Shown: positions 48,935 to 58,650, counted from the stretch's first letter. The stretch is DNA of 64,000 bases from Verrucomicrobiaceae bacterium (GCA_015075365.1 JABTUN010000002.1:372001-436000), one strand, 5' to 3'. The notes: generated by a model not told the origin, from the sequence alone. Program-made: numbers and translations.

Positions 48935-51096
48935 TGAGCGATGCCCCGGCCAAATCTCCTCCGGCGGGCATCATCCCGCGCACGTTGGCCCGCGCACGCC
49001 GCGTGACCTTCCTCACACTGGTGTGCCTAGGCACGTTGCTGGGCACCTGGCTTATGATCCGCTTCCTCCAGGTGGGCGAAGGCTATCGCAATGCCAAGAT
49101 CGGCCTGCTGATCTGCTTTGTGCCGCTGTTTTACCAGCTCAACAGCGGCTTCTGGACAGCCCTGATCGGTGTGTGGCTGCAAAACAGGCCCACCGACGAT
49201 CCCACCAATCTCTGGGACACGATCCAGAATGAGGACGGCCCTCTCACTGCCAGCACCGCCATCATCATCCCCGTTTACAACGAGGACGTGACTCGTGTGT
49301 GGGAAGGTCTCCGCGTCACCTTCGAGTCGCTGAAGAAAACCGGCCATCTGGAGAATTTCGACTTCTTCGTGCTCAGCGACAGCGACCAGACGAACAAGTG
49401 GATCGAGGAGCAAACCGCATGGCTGGAACTCTCACGCCAGCTTGGAGCCTTCGGGAAGATTTTCTACCGTCACCGCCGCAAGCCGATCAATCGCAAAAGC
49501 GGCAACGTGTCCGACTTCTGCCGCCGCTGGGGCAAAAGGTATCGCTACATGATCGTCTTTGACGCGGACAGCCTCATGTCCGGCGCCCTCATGGTCGCCA
49601 TGACGCGCATCATGGAGAAGAATCCTGGCATCGGCATCCTCCAGACCTTCCCGAAGCAGGTCGCCAGCGAGACGCTCATCGGCCGTCTGATGCAGTTCGC
49701 GCAGTCCCTCTACGGCCCGGCCTTCATGGCGGGGCTCAATTACTGGCAGAATGGCGAGGCGAACTTTTGGGGGCACAACGCCATCATCCGCCTCGAGCCC
49801 TTCATCCAACACTGCGCCCTGCCGCCGCTGCCCAAGACGGTGCCCTTCGGCGGCCACATCCTCTCGCACGACTTCGTCGAGGCCGCGCTCATGCGCAAAG
49901 CAGGCTACGCCGTGCGCCTTCTGAACACCATCCGCGGCAGCTACGAGGAAGGCCCGCCCACGCTCATCGACACGCTGAAGCGCGACCGCCGCTGGTGCCA
50001 GGGGAACATGCAGCACTTCTGGCTGCTCTTTGCCCGCGGCTGGCATTTCATGAGCCGGCTGAATTTCGCCCACGGCGTGCTCAGCTATGTCAGCTCGCCG
50101 CTATGGTTTCTGCTGCTGGTCTTCACCACCTGGCTGGCCGCCACGCCGGGAGATGTCGTGCGCGACGGCCCCGCACAGCGCGCAGGCTTCCTGCTCCTTG
50201 GACTCACCGCCACGCTCATCTTCATGCCGAAGTTCGTCATCCTGCTCGACGAGGCGGTCAGCGGCCGGGTGTACAAGCCGTTGAAGCTCCGCCTGCTCGC
50301 CATCCTCAGCAGCATGCTCGACACGGTGATTTTCACTCTCATGTCACCGGTGATGATGTGGTTCCACACCACCTTTGTTTTCAAGATCATCACCGGCCAG
50401 GGTGTCAAATGGGTCGCGCAGCGCCGCAAGCTCGACGGCGTGGACTGGCGGGAGGTCATCCTGACCTTCGGCGGCGTCACTCTGCTCGGCATCGCGTGGG
50501 GCGTCCTCGCGTGGCAGATTTCCTGGAGCTTTTTCCTTTGGATGAGCCCCATTTTCATCTCGCTCGTGCTCGCCATTCCGATGGCCATCTGGCTCAGCAG
50601 CGGGAAAAGCGGCCAGCGCTTCGGCCTGTTCCTCAGTCCTGAGGAAATCGAGCCGCCCGCCGTGCTCCGCGAGCTGGAGGCAAACCTCGCCGAGGTCAAA
50701 GGCCGCTTGCAACTGCCGCCGGAGATCGAGCGCAATTACGGCCTCATGCAGGTCTGCCTCGATCCCTACGTCAACGGCCTCCACATCTCCCTCCTGCGCC
50801 GCCGCAAGAACACCCAGGACTCCCGCGAGTATCTCGACGAGATCGCCGACAAGCTCATCCACCAAGGACCGCAGGCCCTCACCCCGCGTGAGATCAACGC
50901 CCTCATCAACGACACCGAGACCGTCACCCATCTCCACTACCGCCTCTGGAGTGCCACCGAGGACGAACTGGCTCCCTTCTGGTCCCTCGCCATCAAGCAA
51001 TACAACCTCGCCGCCACGCATCCCTTCACCCATCTGCTGGCCAGAAAGACTCCTCCGCGAGCCGCCGCCGATATCTCACTTGGAGAAATAAGATAG
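48934..51096 (+). CDS. opgH: Glucan biosynthesis glucosyltransferase H
   Basis: 720 residues from the ATG giving MSDAPAKSPPAG. Membrane GT2 glycosyltransferase that extrudes beta-1,2 glucan backbones (osmoregulated periplasmic glucans). Membrane segments near residues 25-90 flank a GT2 domain with IIIPVYNEDVTRVWEGL, FFVLSDSDQ, VFDADSLMSG (DxD), SHDFVEAALMR (catalytic Asp) and RDRRWCQGNMQHFWL (QxxRW-like). Several helices and a C-terminal soluble tail follow. Its start overlaps the preceding stop (ATGA). No opgG gene is adjacent. Confidence 0.92.
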   Translation: MSDAPAKSPPAGIIPRTLARARRVTFLTLVCLGTLLGTWLMIRFLQVGEGYRNAKIGLLICFVPLFYQLNSGFWTALIGVWLQNRPTDDPTNLWDTIQNEDGPLTASTAIIIPVYNEDVTRVWEGLRVTFESLKKTGHLENFDFFVLSDSDQTNKWIEEQTAWLELSRQLGAFGKIFYRHRRKPINRKSGNVSDFCRRWGKRYRYMIVFDADSLMSGALMVAMTRIMEKNPGIGILQTFPKQVASETLIGRLMQFAQSLYGPAFMAGLNYWQNGEANFWGHNAIIRLEPFIQHCALPPLPKTVPFGGHILSHDFVEAALMRKAGYAVRLLNTIRGSYEEGPPTLIDTLKRDRRWCQGNMQHFWLLFARGWHFMSRLNFAHGVLSYVSSPLWFLLLVFTTWLAATPGDVVRDGPAQRAGFLLLGLTATLIFMPKFVILLDEAVSGRVYKPLKLRLLAILSSMLDTVIFTLMSPVMMWFHTTFVFKIITGQGVKWVAQRRKLDGVDWREVILTFGGVTLLGIAWGVLAWQISWSFFLWMSPIFISLVLAIPMAIWLSSGKSGQRFGLFLSPEEIEPPAVLRELEANLAEVKGRLQLPPEIERNYGLMQVCLDPYVNGLHISLLRRRKNTQDSREYLDEIADKLIHQGPQALTPREINALINDTETVTHLHYRLWSATEDELAPFWSLAIKQYNLAATHPFTHLLARKTPPRAAADISLGEIR

Positions 51097-51210
51097 AATG
51101 GCCAGTCATGCGTGAAATGTCAGAGACACGGAGCCAAGGAGTGGCGCTTGCCAAGCTTCGGGCAGCTACCGCAGGGCGGTGAATGAAGTAGCTTTGTTGT
51201 GCCTTGTCGA

Positions 51211-52530
51211 TCATCCTGCGCTCCGCATGCCGCGCACAGCCTCGTGGTGGTAATTGCTCCACGAGGCCTGCACGACGCTGATGTTCCGCGTGGCGAAAGC
51301 GGACTCGCAGTATTTGAGGTAGTAGTTCCACTTGCGGATGAAGGTCTCGCTGAAACCCTGGGCGCGCACTTGATCGAGCTTCGTGTTAAAGACATCGAAC
51401 CACTCGCGCATCGTGCGGGCGTAGCCCTGGCCGAGGTCTTCGAGGGCCAGGGGGCTGAGCTTGCTGGTCTTGCGGATGGCCTCGTTCACGCGACCGACAG
51501 CGAGCAACAGTGAGCCGGGGAAGATGTGCTTCTGGATCCAGTCGGTGCCTTTGGCGAGCTGGCGGAAGTGATGATCCGGCACGGTGATCATCTGCACGGC
51601 AAGGATGCCATGAGGAGCGAGCACCTCGGCGCACTTGGCGAAGTAGGTTTCGAGATATTTCTCCCCCACCGCCTCCAGCATCTCGATGGACGCGATCTTG
51701 TCGAACTGGCCGGTGATGTGGCGGTAGTCCTGAAAGCGGATCTCGATGCGATGGTCGAGCCCGGCCTCTTTTACCCGCCTCGTGGCCTCGGCGAACTGCT
51801 CGTGCGAGATGGTGACGCCGGTGACGCGGCAGCCGTATTTGCTGGCCGCATGCATGCTGAAACCGCCCCAGCCGCAGCCAATCTCCAGGACGTGGTCACC
51901 GGGCTTGAGATGGAGCTTTTCGCAAAGGGCGTCGTATTTGGCGATTTGCGCTTCTTCGAGGGACTGGTCCGGTCGCGTGAATTTCGCGGCGGAGTAGGTC
52001 ATCGTGGGATCGAGCCACAGTTTGTAGAAGGCGTTTCCGAGGTCGTAGTGCTCGGAGATGTTGCGGCGGCTCGTTTTGACCGAATTGGGGCGCAACAGAT
52101 GCTGCACGCGGTTCACGAACTTCAGGAAGCCGATCATTTTGAAGCGTTGCGACGAGCCGCGGAGCTTCGGGCTGCTTTGAATGTTGATGATGAACCAGTC
52201 GAGCACGTCGCGGAGGTCCGGCGTGTCCCACCAGCCATCCGTGTAGGCTTCGCCAAGCCCCACGCCGCCGTAGCGGGCCACATGGATGAAGAAGGGCAGC
52301 GGTTTGCGCACCTGGATGTGCGCGGTGACCTGCGTGAGCGAAGGATCACCAAAAAAAAGCCGCTCGCCTCCGGGCAGGTCCATCTGGAGGCGGCCTTTGG
52401 TGAAAGAGCGCAGTGCCTTGAGCACGAGCCAGCGATGCAGGCAGCGTTGCGACACGGCAAGCGCCCAGCGGTTGCAGGTCAGGGGCATCTCCAGGGGCTC
52501 GATGGATGGGAAGGCGGTGGAGGCGTTCAT
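51211..52530 (-). CDS. cfa: Cyclopropane-fatty-acyl-phospholipid synthase-like methyltransferase
   Basis: 439 residues. SAM-dependent methyltransferase acting on unsaturated phospholipid acyl chains. Diagnostic segments: ISEHYDLGNAFYKLWLDPTMTYSAAKF, the SAM loop VLEIGCGWGGFSMHA, IEMLEAVGEKYLETYFAK and the C-terminal NYYLKYCESAFATRNISV. Third gene of an apparent operon, 6 bp after the DUF1365 gene. In several bacteria this COG2907-DUF1365-Cfa set works on modified (for example cyclopropane- or methyl-branched) fatty acids, so the product need not be a simple cyclopropane. Confidence 0.9.
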   Translation of the reverse strand: MNASTAFPSIEPLEMPLTCNRWALAVSQRCLHRWLVLKALRSFTKGRLQMDLPGGERLFFGDPSLTQVTAHIQVRKPLPFFIHVARYGGVGLGEAYTDGWWDTPDLRDVLDWFIINIQSSPKLRGSSQRFKMIGFLKFVNRVQHLLRPNSVKTSRRNISEHYDLGNAFYKLWLDPTMTYSAAKFTRPDQSLEEAQIAKYDALCEKLHLKPGDHVLEIGCGWGGFSMHAASKYGCRVTGVTISHEQFAEATRRVKEAGLDHRIEIRFQDYRHITGQFDKIASIEMLEAVGEKYLETYFAKCAEVLAPHGILAVQMITVPDHHFRQLAKGTDWIQKHIFPGSLLLAVGRVNEAIRKTSKLSPLALEDLGQGYARTMREWFDVFNTKLDQVRAQGFSETFIRKWNYYLKYCESAFATRNISVVQASWSNYHHEAVRGMRSAG

Positions 52531-52536
52531 GAGGGC

Positions 52537-53340
52537 TCAGGGTTCGGTGAGGCTGCGATGCGGGCGGTAGAGGTCGGTTTGCAAATGGCGGTTCGTGCGC
52601 TTGCGGAAGAACTCAAAACGTCGCCCCCAGAGGCGGAAGGCCTGCCAGTGAATCTTGGCGATCACTTGCAGCGTGAGCGCCGGATAGCGAACGAAATAAA
52701 ACGCGAGCCGCCTGTCCGTGAGCGGCACGCGGCGGCCGTGAATCCAGCTCAAGAGGCTTTTCTGGCCGTTTTCGAGATCGTCGATGTGGATGCGGATCTG
52801 CTCGCCGGGCACTTCCAATTTGAAGTGGAAGCTGGTGTCGAGCTTCGAGAAGGGAGAGACGTAAAAGTGCTTCGGCACGATGAGTTCGAAGAAACCATCC
52901 CGCACCGGCGTGGCGAGGAAGTAGGGCTTCATCTCGTGAAACGTGTTCGTGACCTCGCAGATGGCGTGGATGGCCCTGCCGCTGGAGTCGTGAACGAAGT
53001 AGAAGCATACCGGATTGAAAATGTAGCCCACCATACGCGGCAGGGTGACCAGCCGGATTCGGCAATCTGCCGCCAGCCGCATACCGTGCTGTTCAAGCAG
53101 CCACTTCTCCAAGTTCAGCCTCAAATGACCTGCGCCGAGGTCCAGATGGTCGTCATCGCGGAAGGTGTAGGCATTGAAGCGGTCCACGCTGAAGAGCCGC
53201 AGCTCGCGGTCGAGCCGTGGGAGCTCGTCGAGCCACAAATCCATGAAGAACAGATGATAGCGAAACCCATGCCGCCGCGGGATGAGCCGCTCGTGGACGA
53301 CCTCGCATTCGTAGAGGGAGGATGTCAGCGGCGCGTCCAT
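52537..53340 (-). CDS. DUF1365 domain protein
   Basis: 267 residues, full-length DUF1365. Starts TSSLYECEVVHERLIPRRHGF; the hallmark YIFNPVCFYFVHD lies near residue 115, with EVTNTFHEMKPY and KHFYVSPFSKLDTSFHFKL following. The family has no demonstrated activity but nearly always sits next to a Cfa-like methyltransferase and a COG2907 oxidoreductase. Its first 16 bases overlap the end of the FAD oxidoreductase gene, so translation is probably coupled. Confidence 0.9.
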   Translation of the reverse strand: MDAPLTSSLYECEVVHERLIPRRHGFRYHLFFMDLWLDELPRLDRELRLFSVDRFNAYTFRDDDHLDLGAGHLRLNLEKWLLEQHGMRLAADCRIRLVTLPRMVGYIFNPVCFYFVHDSSGRAIHAICEVTNTFHEMKPYFLATPVRDGFFELIVPKHFYVSPFSKLDTSFHFKLEVPGEQIRIHIDDLENGQKSLLSWIHGRRVPLTDRRLAFYFVRYPALTLQVIAKIHWQAFRLWGRRFEFFRKRTNRHLQTDLYRPHRSLTEP

Positions 53341-54611
53341 GGGTCACCTTGGAGGAGATGCTCGCAGGTTTCCACCGCCGACATGAAGCCGTCCTCGTGG
53401 AAGCCATAGCGGCCCCAGGCGCCGCAGAAGTAGGTGTGAGTGTCTCGGGCGGCCTCGCGGAGCTCGGGGAGGCGCTTTTGGGCGTCGATGGCAGCGAGGT
53501 CGAAGAGCGGGTGCTCGTAGTCGATGCGCTGGAGGACCTTCGACGCGTCGAGCGTGTCCGGCGCATTGATGGAGACGAAGTAGTTCTTCTTGTCGGAGAC
53601 GCCCTGAAGGTTGTTCATCCAGTAGTGCGTGCTCGGGACGAGCTGGCCGCGTGAGTCGTGCTCGATGCGGTAGTTCCACGAGGCCCAGCAGCGGCGGGTT
53701 TTCGGCATGAACTGCTCGTCGGTGTGCAGCGTGGCCTTGTTCGGCTCATACTTGAACGCGGAAAGAATGTCCTGTTCCAGCGGCGTGGGGTTCGCCAGCA
53801 TGCGCAGGCTCGTCGGCGCATGCGAGGCGACGATGACATGATCAAAAGTCTCCGCGGGGCCATTCTTTGGCTGCACGATGACTTTGCCATCGCGACGCTC
53901 GATGCTGGCGATGGGCGTGTTGAGCCGGATTTTGTCGGCGAAGGGCGGAATGAGCTTTCGCACATACTGCCGCGAACCATCGCAAACTGTCCACCACTGC
54001 CGCCGCGTGTGCATGGCGAGGAAGCCGTGATTGAACCAGAAGTGCATCAGCGTCCGTGCGGGGAAGTCGAGCATCTTCGAGGGCGGCGTGGACCACACGG
54101 CGCTGCCCATCGGCAGGATGTAGAGATCGAGAAAGTCCTGCCCGTAGCCGCATTCGCGGGCGAAGTCGCCCAGCGTCATGCGTTCAAAGCGCGGATCATC
54201 CATCGCGGCGAGGCAGTGCGAGTTGAAGCGGTTGATTTGGAGGATGAAGCGCCAGAAACGCGGGCTGAGCAGGTTCTTCCGCTGCCCAAAGACCTTCGCC
54301 AGGCCGCCTCCATTCCACTCATAGCCGCTGCGCTGGTGCGCCATGCTGAAGGACATGTCCGTCTTCTTTGTCTCGACGCCCAGTTCATCAAACAACCGGC
54401 ACAGCAGCGGGTAGGTGTGGTGATTGAACACCATGAAACCCGTGTCGATCGGCACCTCGCGCCCGTCCTCCGGCACCGTGACCGTATTCGTATGCCCGCC
54501 GATGTAGCCCGCGGCCTCGAAGACCGTCAGGTCATACTTACGATGCAAAAAGTGAGCACAGCCCAGGCCGGAGATGCCAGAGCCGATAATGGCGAGACGA
54601 GGAAGGGACAT
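53325..54611 (-). CDS. FAD-dependent amine-oxidase-type oxidoreductase (COG2907)
   Basis: 428 residues from the ATG giving MSLPRLAIIGSGISGLG; the frame is open further upstream but the dinucleotide fold starts at this Met. GxGxxG near residues 10-15, then VFEAAGYIGGHTNTV, and a C-terminal FAD segment THTYFCGAWGRYGFHEDGFMSAVE. First gene of the operon with DUF1365 and cfa. In the same gene set elsewhere the oxidoreductase is proposed to desaturate or oxidise fatty acyl chains. The promoter should lie in the 292-bp divergent gap (54612-54903), which contains no gene. Confidence 0.9.
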   Translation of the reverse strand: MSLPRLAIIGSGISGLGCAHFLHRKYDLTVFEAAGYIGGHTNTVTVPEDGREVPIDTGFMVFNHHTYPLLCRLFDELGVETKKTDMSFSMAHQRSGYEWNGGGLAKVFGQRKNLLSPRFWRFILQINRFNSHCLAAMDDPRFERMTLGDFARECGYGQDFLDLYILPMGSAVWSTPPSKMLDFPARTLMHFWFNHGFLAMHTRRQWWTVCDGSRQYVRKLIPPFADKIRLNTPIASIERRDGKVIVQPKNGPAETFDHVIVASHAPTSLRMLANPTPLEQDILSAFKYEPNKATLHTDEQFMPKTRRCWASWNYRIEHDSRGQLVPSTHYWMNNLQGVSDKKNYFVSINAPDTLDASKVLQRIDYEHPLFDLAAIDAQKRLPELREAARDTHTYFCGAWGRYGFHEDGFMSAVETCEHLLQGDPWTRR

Positions 54612-54903
54612 TCCCCTCAATAGCGTTTCACGGGCCGTTTTGGATTCACTTCCCAAACAACCACATCGCCAGCACCAGAGCCTTCTGACAGTCCAGTAAC
54701 TGAGGGGACTCATGCTCACTCTATTGAGAAACCGGTCTTGTTTCTACTGCCTCGACAAATGATCGAAGACACGGTGGATCACGGAATCAGCATGAACCAT
54801 CTTTGCGACATCCGGGGCCGCATCCGGCGCGAAGGTTGCTTGACCCTGCCCCACGGCCTGCGGAGAGGTGGGCGTCCCCCATACCGCGCCCTTTCCCTGC
54901 CCC

Positions 54904-56094
54904 ATGATCCGCCTCGCCCTGAAAATGCTCTTTGGCGACACCGCGAAGTACCTCATGCTGGTGGCGGGCCTTACAGTGGCCACCTTTCTCATGGCGCAGC
55001 AGGCGGCGGTGTTTTGCGGGCTGATGAGCTGGACGCGCTCCACCCTGAAAAACGTGCCCGCGCCCATCTGGGTGGTGGAGGAGAAGGTGGACCAGGTGAA
55101 CGAGACCAATCCCCTGCTGGACACCGATGTGGCGCGCGTGCGCAGCGTGGGCACCGTGGCCTGGGCCGCGCCCATCTACAGCGGCATCCAGCGCGTGCGC
55201 CTGGAGAACGGCAGCTTCAAGATCATCCAGCTCATCGGAATTGATGCGAACACGCTGGCGGGCGCGCCCGCGAAGATGCTGGCCGGCGACCTGATGGAAC
55301 TGCGCCTGCCGCATTCTGTCGTCATCGACGACCTGGGCGTGCAGCGCCTGGCACCGAAACGTGGCGACAAGGTGAAGGTGGGCGATGTCTTCGAGATCAA
55401 CGACCAGGAGGCGCGTGTGGTGGGCATCGCGGACGCGGCCACGTCCTTCACCGGCGGCCCTTATGTGTGGACAACCTATGAGCGCGCGCTGCAATATGTG
55501 CCGGCGCAGCGGAAGCTGCTCCAGGCCGTCATCTGCGCGCCGCGGGAGGGTGTGGCCCTGGAGCAGGTCATTGCCGACATCCGGCGGGAGACTGGCTTGA
55601 AGGCCTTCATCAACCGGGAGGCGGATTTGCACGACTTTCTGGGCCAGATGCGCGGGGAGCCGACGAGCAATTTCAACGTCTCCACGGTGTGGTGGTATGT
55701 GAAGAACACCGGCATCCCCATTTCCTTCGGCACCACGGTCATCATCGGCCTGCTGGTGGGCATGGCGGTGAGCTGCCAGACTTTTTATTCCTTTGTGCTG
55801 GAGAACATGCGGCATCTCGGCGCGCTGAAGGCCATGGGCGCGTCCAACGGCATGCTCTGCCTCATGCTGGTGGTGCAGGCCTTCACCGTCGGCATCATCG
55901 GCTACGGCATCGGCCTGCTGGGCACGGCGGGTTTTGCCTTTGGCGCGCTGAAGAACGAGCAGCCTCCGTTTTACCTGCCGGATTTCGTCCCCCTGGCCGT
56001 GCTGGGTGTGGTTTTGGGCATCTGCATGCTGGCCGCGCTGCTGGGCATCTGGCGCGTGAGCCGGCTGGAACCGGCCATGGTCTTCCGAAGCTGA
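54904..56094 (+). CDS. ABC transporter permease, FtsX/MacB-DevC family
   Basis: 396 residues from the ATG giving MIRLALKMLFGD. One N-terminal helix (YLMLVAGLTVATFLMAQ), a large extracytoplasmic domain (about 45-270), then three helices (IGLLVGMAVSCQTFYSF, MLVVQAFTVGIIGYGIGLLG, LAVLGVVLGICMLAALLGI) and the usual end RVSRLEPAMVFRS. This is the DevC-like layout. The ATPase gene follows after 6 bp; no HlyD-type adaptor gene is adjacent, so the pump may be completed elsewhere or act without one. Confidence 0.9.
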   Translation: MIRLALKMLFGDTAKYLMLVAGLTVATFLMAQQAAVFCGLMSWTRSTLKNVPAPIWVVEEKVDQVNETNPLLDTDVARVRSVGTVAWAAPIYSGIQRVRLENGSFKIIQLIGIDANTLAGAPAKMLAGDLMELRLPHSVVIDDLGVQRLAPKRGDKVKVGDVFEINDQEARVVGIADAATSFTGGPYVWTTYERALQYVPAQRKLLQAVICAPREGVALEQVIADIRRETGLKAFINREADLHDFLGQMRGEPTSNFNVSTVWWYVKNTGIPISFGTTVIIGLLVGMAVSCQTFYSFVLENMRHLGALKAMGASNGMLCLMLVVQAFTVGIIGYGIGLLGTAGFAFGALKNEQPPFYLPDFVPLAVLGVVLGICMLAALLGIWRVSRLEPAMVFRS

Positions 56095-56100
56095 TTCCCG

Positions 56101-56847
56101 ATGGCAAATGGCTCCCAACTGGCCGCGCAGGTCAAAAACCTCTCCAAGAGCTTCGGCGACGGCGAAGCGCGCCTCAAAGTGCTCAAGGGCATCGACCTGG
56201 ATGTGCGCTGCGGGGACATCACGATGCTGGTGGGCCCCTCCGGCTGCGGCAAGACGACGCTCATCAGCATCATCGCCGGGACCTTGGCGGCCGATGAGGG
56301 TGAATTGACCGTTTTCGGCCACAATCTGCGGCAGATGAGCGCCGCGCAGACCACTGCCTTCCGTGCGCGGCACATCGGGTTCATTTTCCAAGCCTTCCAC
56401 CTCATCCCCACCCTCACCTGCGTGGAAAACGTGAGCGTCCCGCTGCTCATCCAGGGTGTGTCCGTGGGGAAGGCGGAAAAGCGCGCACGGGAGGTGCTGG
56501 CCCAGGTGGGGCTGGAGGACCGCATGCGCCACCGCCCCGCCCAGATCTCCGGCGGGCAGCAGCAGCGTGTCGCCATCGCCCGCGCGCTGGTTCATGAGCC
56601 GCGCCTCATCATCTGTGACGAGCCCACCGCCGCGCTCGACGCGAAGAACGGCCACGTTGTCATGGAGCTCTTTGAGCACGTGGCCCGCGGCCAGGAGCGC
56701 GCCGTGCTCATCGTCACGCACGACAACCGCATCTTTCACCATGCCAACCGCATTGCCAGCATGGACGACGGCCGCATCCTGGAGGTTCATGACATTGACG
56801 TCGCGCACCCGCCGCCGGAGCACCTCAAAACGGTGGAGCGGCTTTGA
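56101..56847 (+). CDS. ABC transporter ATP-binding protein (MacB/DevA/LolD type)
   Basis: 248 residues. Walker A GPSGCGKTT at 45-53, Q loop FIFQAFHLIPTL, signature ISGGQQQRVAIARAL, Walker B LIICDEPTAALD, H loop IVTHDNRI. Partner of the preceding permease; together they form a mechanotransmission-type ABC complex in the inner membrane. The substrate (lipid, lipoprotein or peptide) cannot be told. The convergent TPR gene ends 10 bp away. Confidence 0.93.
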   Translation: MANGSQLAAQVKNLSKSFGDGEARLKVLKGIDLDVRCGDITMLVGPSGCGKTTLISIIAGTLAADEGELTVFGHNLRQMSAAQTTAFRARHIGFIFQAFHLIPTLTCVENVSVPLLIQGVSVGKAEKRAREVLAQVGLEDRMRHRPAQISGGQQQRVAIARALVHEPRLIICDEPTAALDAKNGHVVMELFEHVARGQERAVLIVTHDNRIFHHANRIASMDDGRILEVHDIDVAHPPPEHLKTVERL

Positions 56848-56857
56848 GCGCGCGGGT

Positions 56858-58624
56858 TCACAGCGCCTTTTTGAGGAACCGGCGCTCCTCCGGCAGCAGC
56901 AGGGCCTCCGGCACGAACTCCGCGATCTTGTAACCACCCGCACTGTCTCCCATGACGGCCATCAAACCCGCGTACACGGCGCGCGGTCCCGGCGGAAAGG
57001 TGTCGATCGCGCGGACTTTGGCCAGATGCGGCGCGATCTCCTGCCGATGGCCGGAGCGGTAGGCAGCCAGCGCCCGCAGAAGGGACAGGGCGATGTGGCG
57101 GTCCGGCGTGATGTGGTGCGGCGGCATCTTCGCAGCCTCGTCGAGCGCCCGCTGGGCCACCTCCAGATCCGTGCCGAGCACGAGGCGCAGATAATTCACG
57201 CGGTCCAAGAAAACCATGTCAGTGGGCTTCAGATCGCAGAGCTTTTCACTGGCCTGGAGCATGGCCTGGCCGTTGAGCTCGTGGGAGGCGGCGTCGTACA
57301 CTTTCGTCAGCAGCGGGATGGCCTTGGTCGGATGGCGGGCGGTGAGGGCCTCGTAGCAGCGGCGGGCGATGTCCCACTGGCCGAGTTGCTCCGCCAACTG
57401 CGCGGTGAGCGTGGCGGTCATCTCATGCTCGCCGCGGCCGGACTCCTCTAGCAGGCTGTTGAGGATCTGGCGCGGCGTGGCGGGATCGTCCGAGATGTGG
57501 CTCTCCGCCTCCGCCAGCCATAGGCGGAGCTGCACGCGGGGAAACGAGGGATCGACCTTCCCGGCGACCATCTGTTTGATGGCGGCCCAGCGTTTCTCAC
57601 CGCGCAGCGCGGCGATGTAATGCGGCAGCACCGCTCCATACACCGCCGCGGTCTGTGCGCTGACAATGCGGAGGATGCGCTCGTGCTCCCGTTCCGCCAC
57701 CAGCCACTCCAGCAGCGGGCCGAGATTGGCGGGCGGCTGGCGTCCCCATTTCTGCAACTCCTTGTTCAGCAACTCCTGCCTGCGGTGCGGATTGAGGCGC
57801 AGCACGGCGGAGAGGACCTTGAAACGCAAAGCCTCGGTCTTTGCCCCCTCAGGCATGGCCTCGACGATCTGGAGGAGTTCCGCGCCCTCGGCCGCGGTGA
57901 GCTGGCGGTGCTGGGCCAGAAACTCGACCGCCGGGGCGGCCTTGGCATCGCCGCGGCGGGCGATGGGCCACAGGCGTTCACGCGCAGGTCCGCTGAGAGA
58001 GGCATCACCGCTGCGGGCGTCGAGCAGGGCCAGTTGCAGCACGCTGTCCGGATTCTCCGGGTCCGCCAGCAGGGCCTGGCGCTGCGTCAGGAAGGAGCGC
58101 GCATGCAGGCCCTCCGCCTTCTGAATCTCCGCCAGGAGTTCGAGCGCCGGCCGCTTGCTCAGCTCCTCGGCGGGGAGCGCGTCATAGATCTCGTGCGCGG
58201 TCTTGAGGTCCGGCAGCCGCACATGCATGCGCCCCATGAGGCAGCGCTCTGCCACGGTGATGGCCCCCGTTTCCTGGAGCCGGCCGAGAAAGCGCAGCAT
58301 GGTGCGCGGCTCTGATCCTGTCCGGGTGACAAACTGCACCGCCGCGCGCAGCACCTCGGGATCATCTGGAGCCCAGCGCGTGGCTTGGTGCAGGTTTTTG
58401 GCCGCGTTGGCCCAGTCCTCAGCCTCGATGCCAGCCTCAATGGCAGGAATATGGCGGCGTCCCCACCAGTTCCGCGCGGAGATCGCCACCTCGTCAAAAA
58501 AGAACCACCATGCCGCGGCCGCCGCCAAAAGTCCGAGAAAGCTCCAGAGCATCCAGCGGATGGAGGTTTGGGCCTCCAGTTCATCAGGCCGGAGCGGAGG
58601 CTTCTGGGAGAGTGGTGTGCTCAT
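56858..58624 (-). CDS. Membrane-anchored TPR-like protein
   Basis: 588 residues. An N-terminal cytosolic stretch, one membrane helix (WMLWSFLGLLAAAAAWWFFF, about 24-43), then TPR-like helical repeats to the end. Examples are WANAAKNLHQATRWAPDDPEV, QWDIARRCYEALTARHPTKAI and TDLEVAQRALDEAAKMP. No enzymatic motif. It lies 26 bp downstream of the double FGE-domain gene on the same strand, so the two probably work together at the membrane. Confidence 0.75.
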   Translation of the reverse strand: MSTPLSQKPPLRPDELEAQTSIRWMLWSFLGLLAAAAAWWFFFDEVAISARNWWGRRHIPAIEAGIEAEDWANAAKNLHQATRWAPDDPEVLRAAVQFVTRTGSEPRTMLRFLGRLQETGAITVAERCLMGRMHVRLPDLKTAHEIYDALPAEELSKRPALELLAEIQKAEGLHARSFLTQRQALLADPENPDSVLQLALLDARSGDASLSGPARERLWPIARRGDAKAAPAVEFLAQHRQLTAAEGAELLQIVEAMPEGAKTEALRFKVLSAVLRLNPHRRQELLNKELQKWGRQPPANLGPLLEWLVAEREHERILRIVSAQTAAVYGAVLPHYIAALRGEKRWAAIKQMVAGKVDPSFPRVQLRLWLAEAESHISDDPATPRQILNSLLEESGRGEHEMTATLTAQLAEQLGQWDIARRCYEALTARHPTKAIPLLTKVYDAASHELNGQAMLQASEKLCDLKPTDMVFLDRVNYLRLVLGTDLEVAQRALDEAAKMPPHHITPDRHIALSLLRALAAYRSGHRQEIAPHLAKVRAIDTFPPGPRAVYAGLMAVMGDSAGGYKIAEFVPEALLLPEERRFLKKAL

Positions 58625-58650
58625 GCGGAAAAGAGTACGGACGGAAGGCG

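Noticed and set aside
51526..53409. A 627-codon plus-strand open frame opposite cfa and the DUF1365 gene, and a similar 589-codon frame at 58510-60279
   Set aside because: Shadow frames in GC-rich DNA; the opposite-strand genes have clear family motifs.
54787..56943. A 718-codon minus-strand open frame opposite the ABC transporter genes
   Set aside because: The plus strand encodes a full permease and ATPase with all motifs; the minus translation is His/Arg/Ala-rich without domains.
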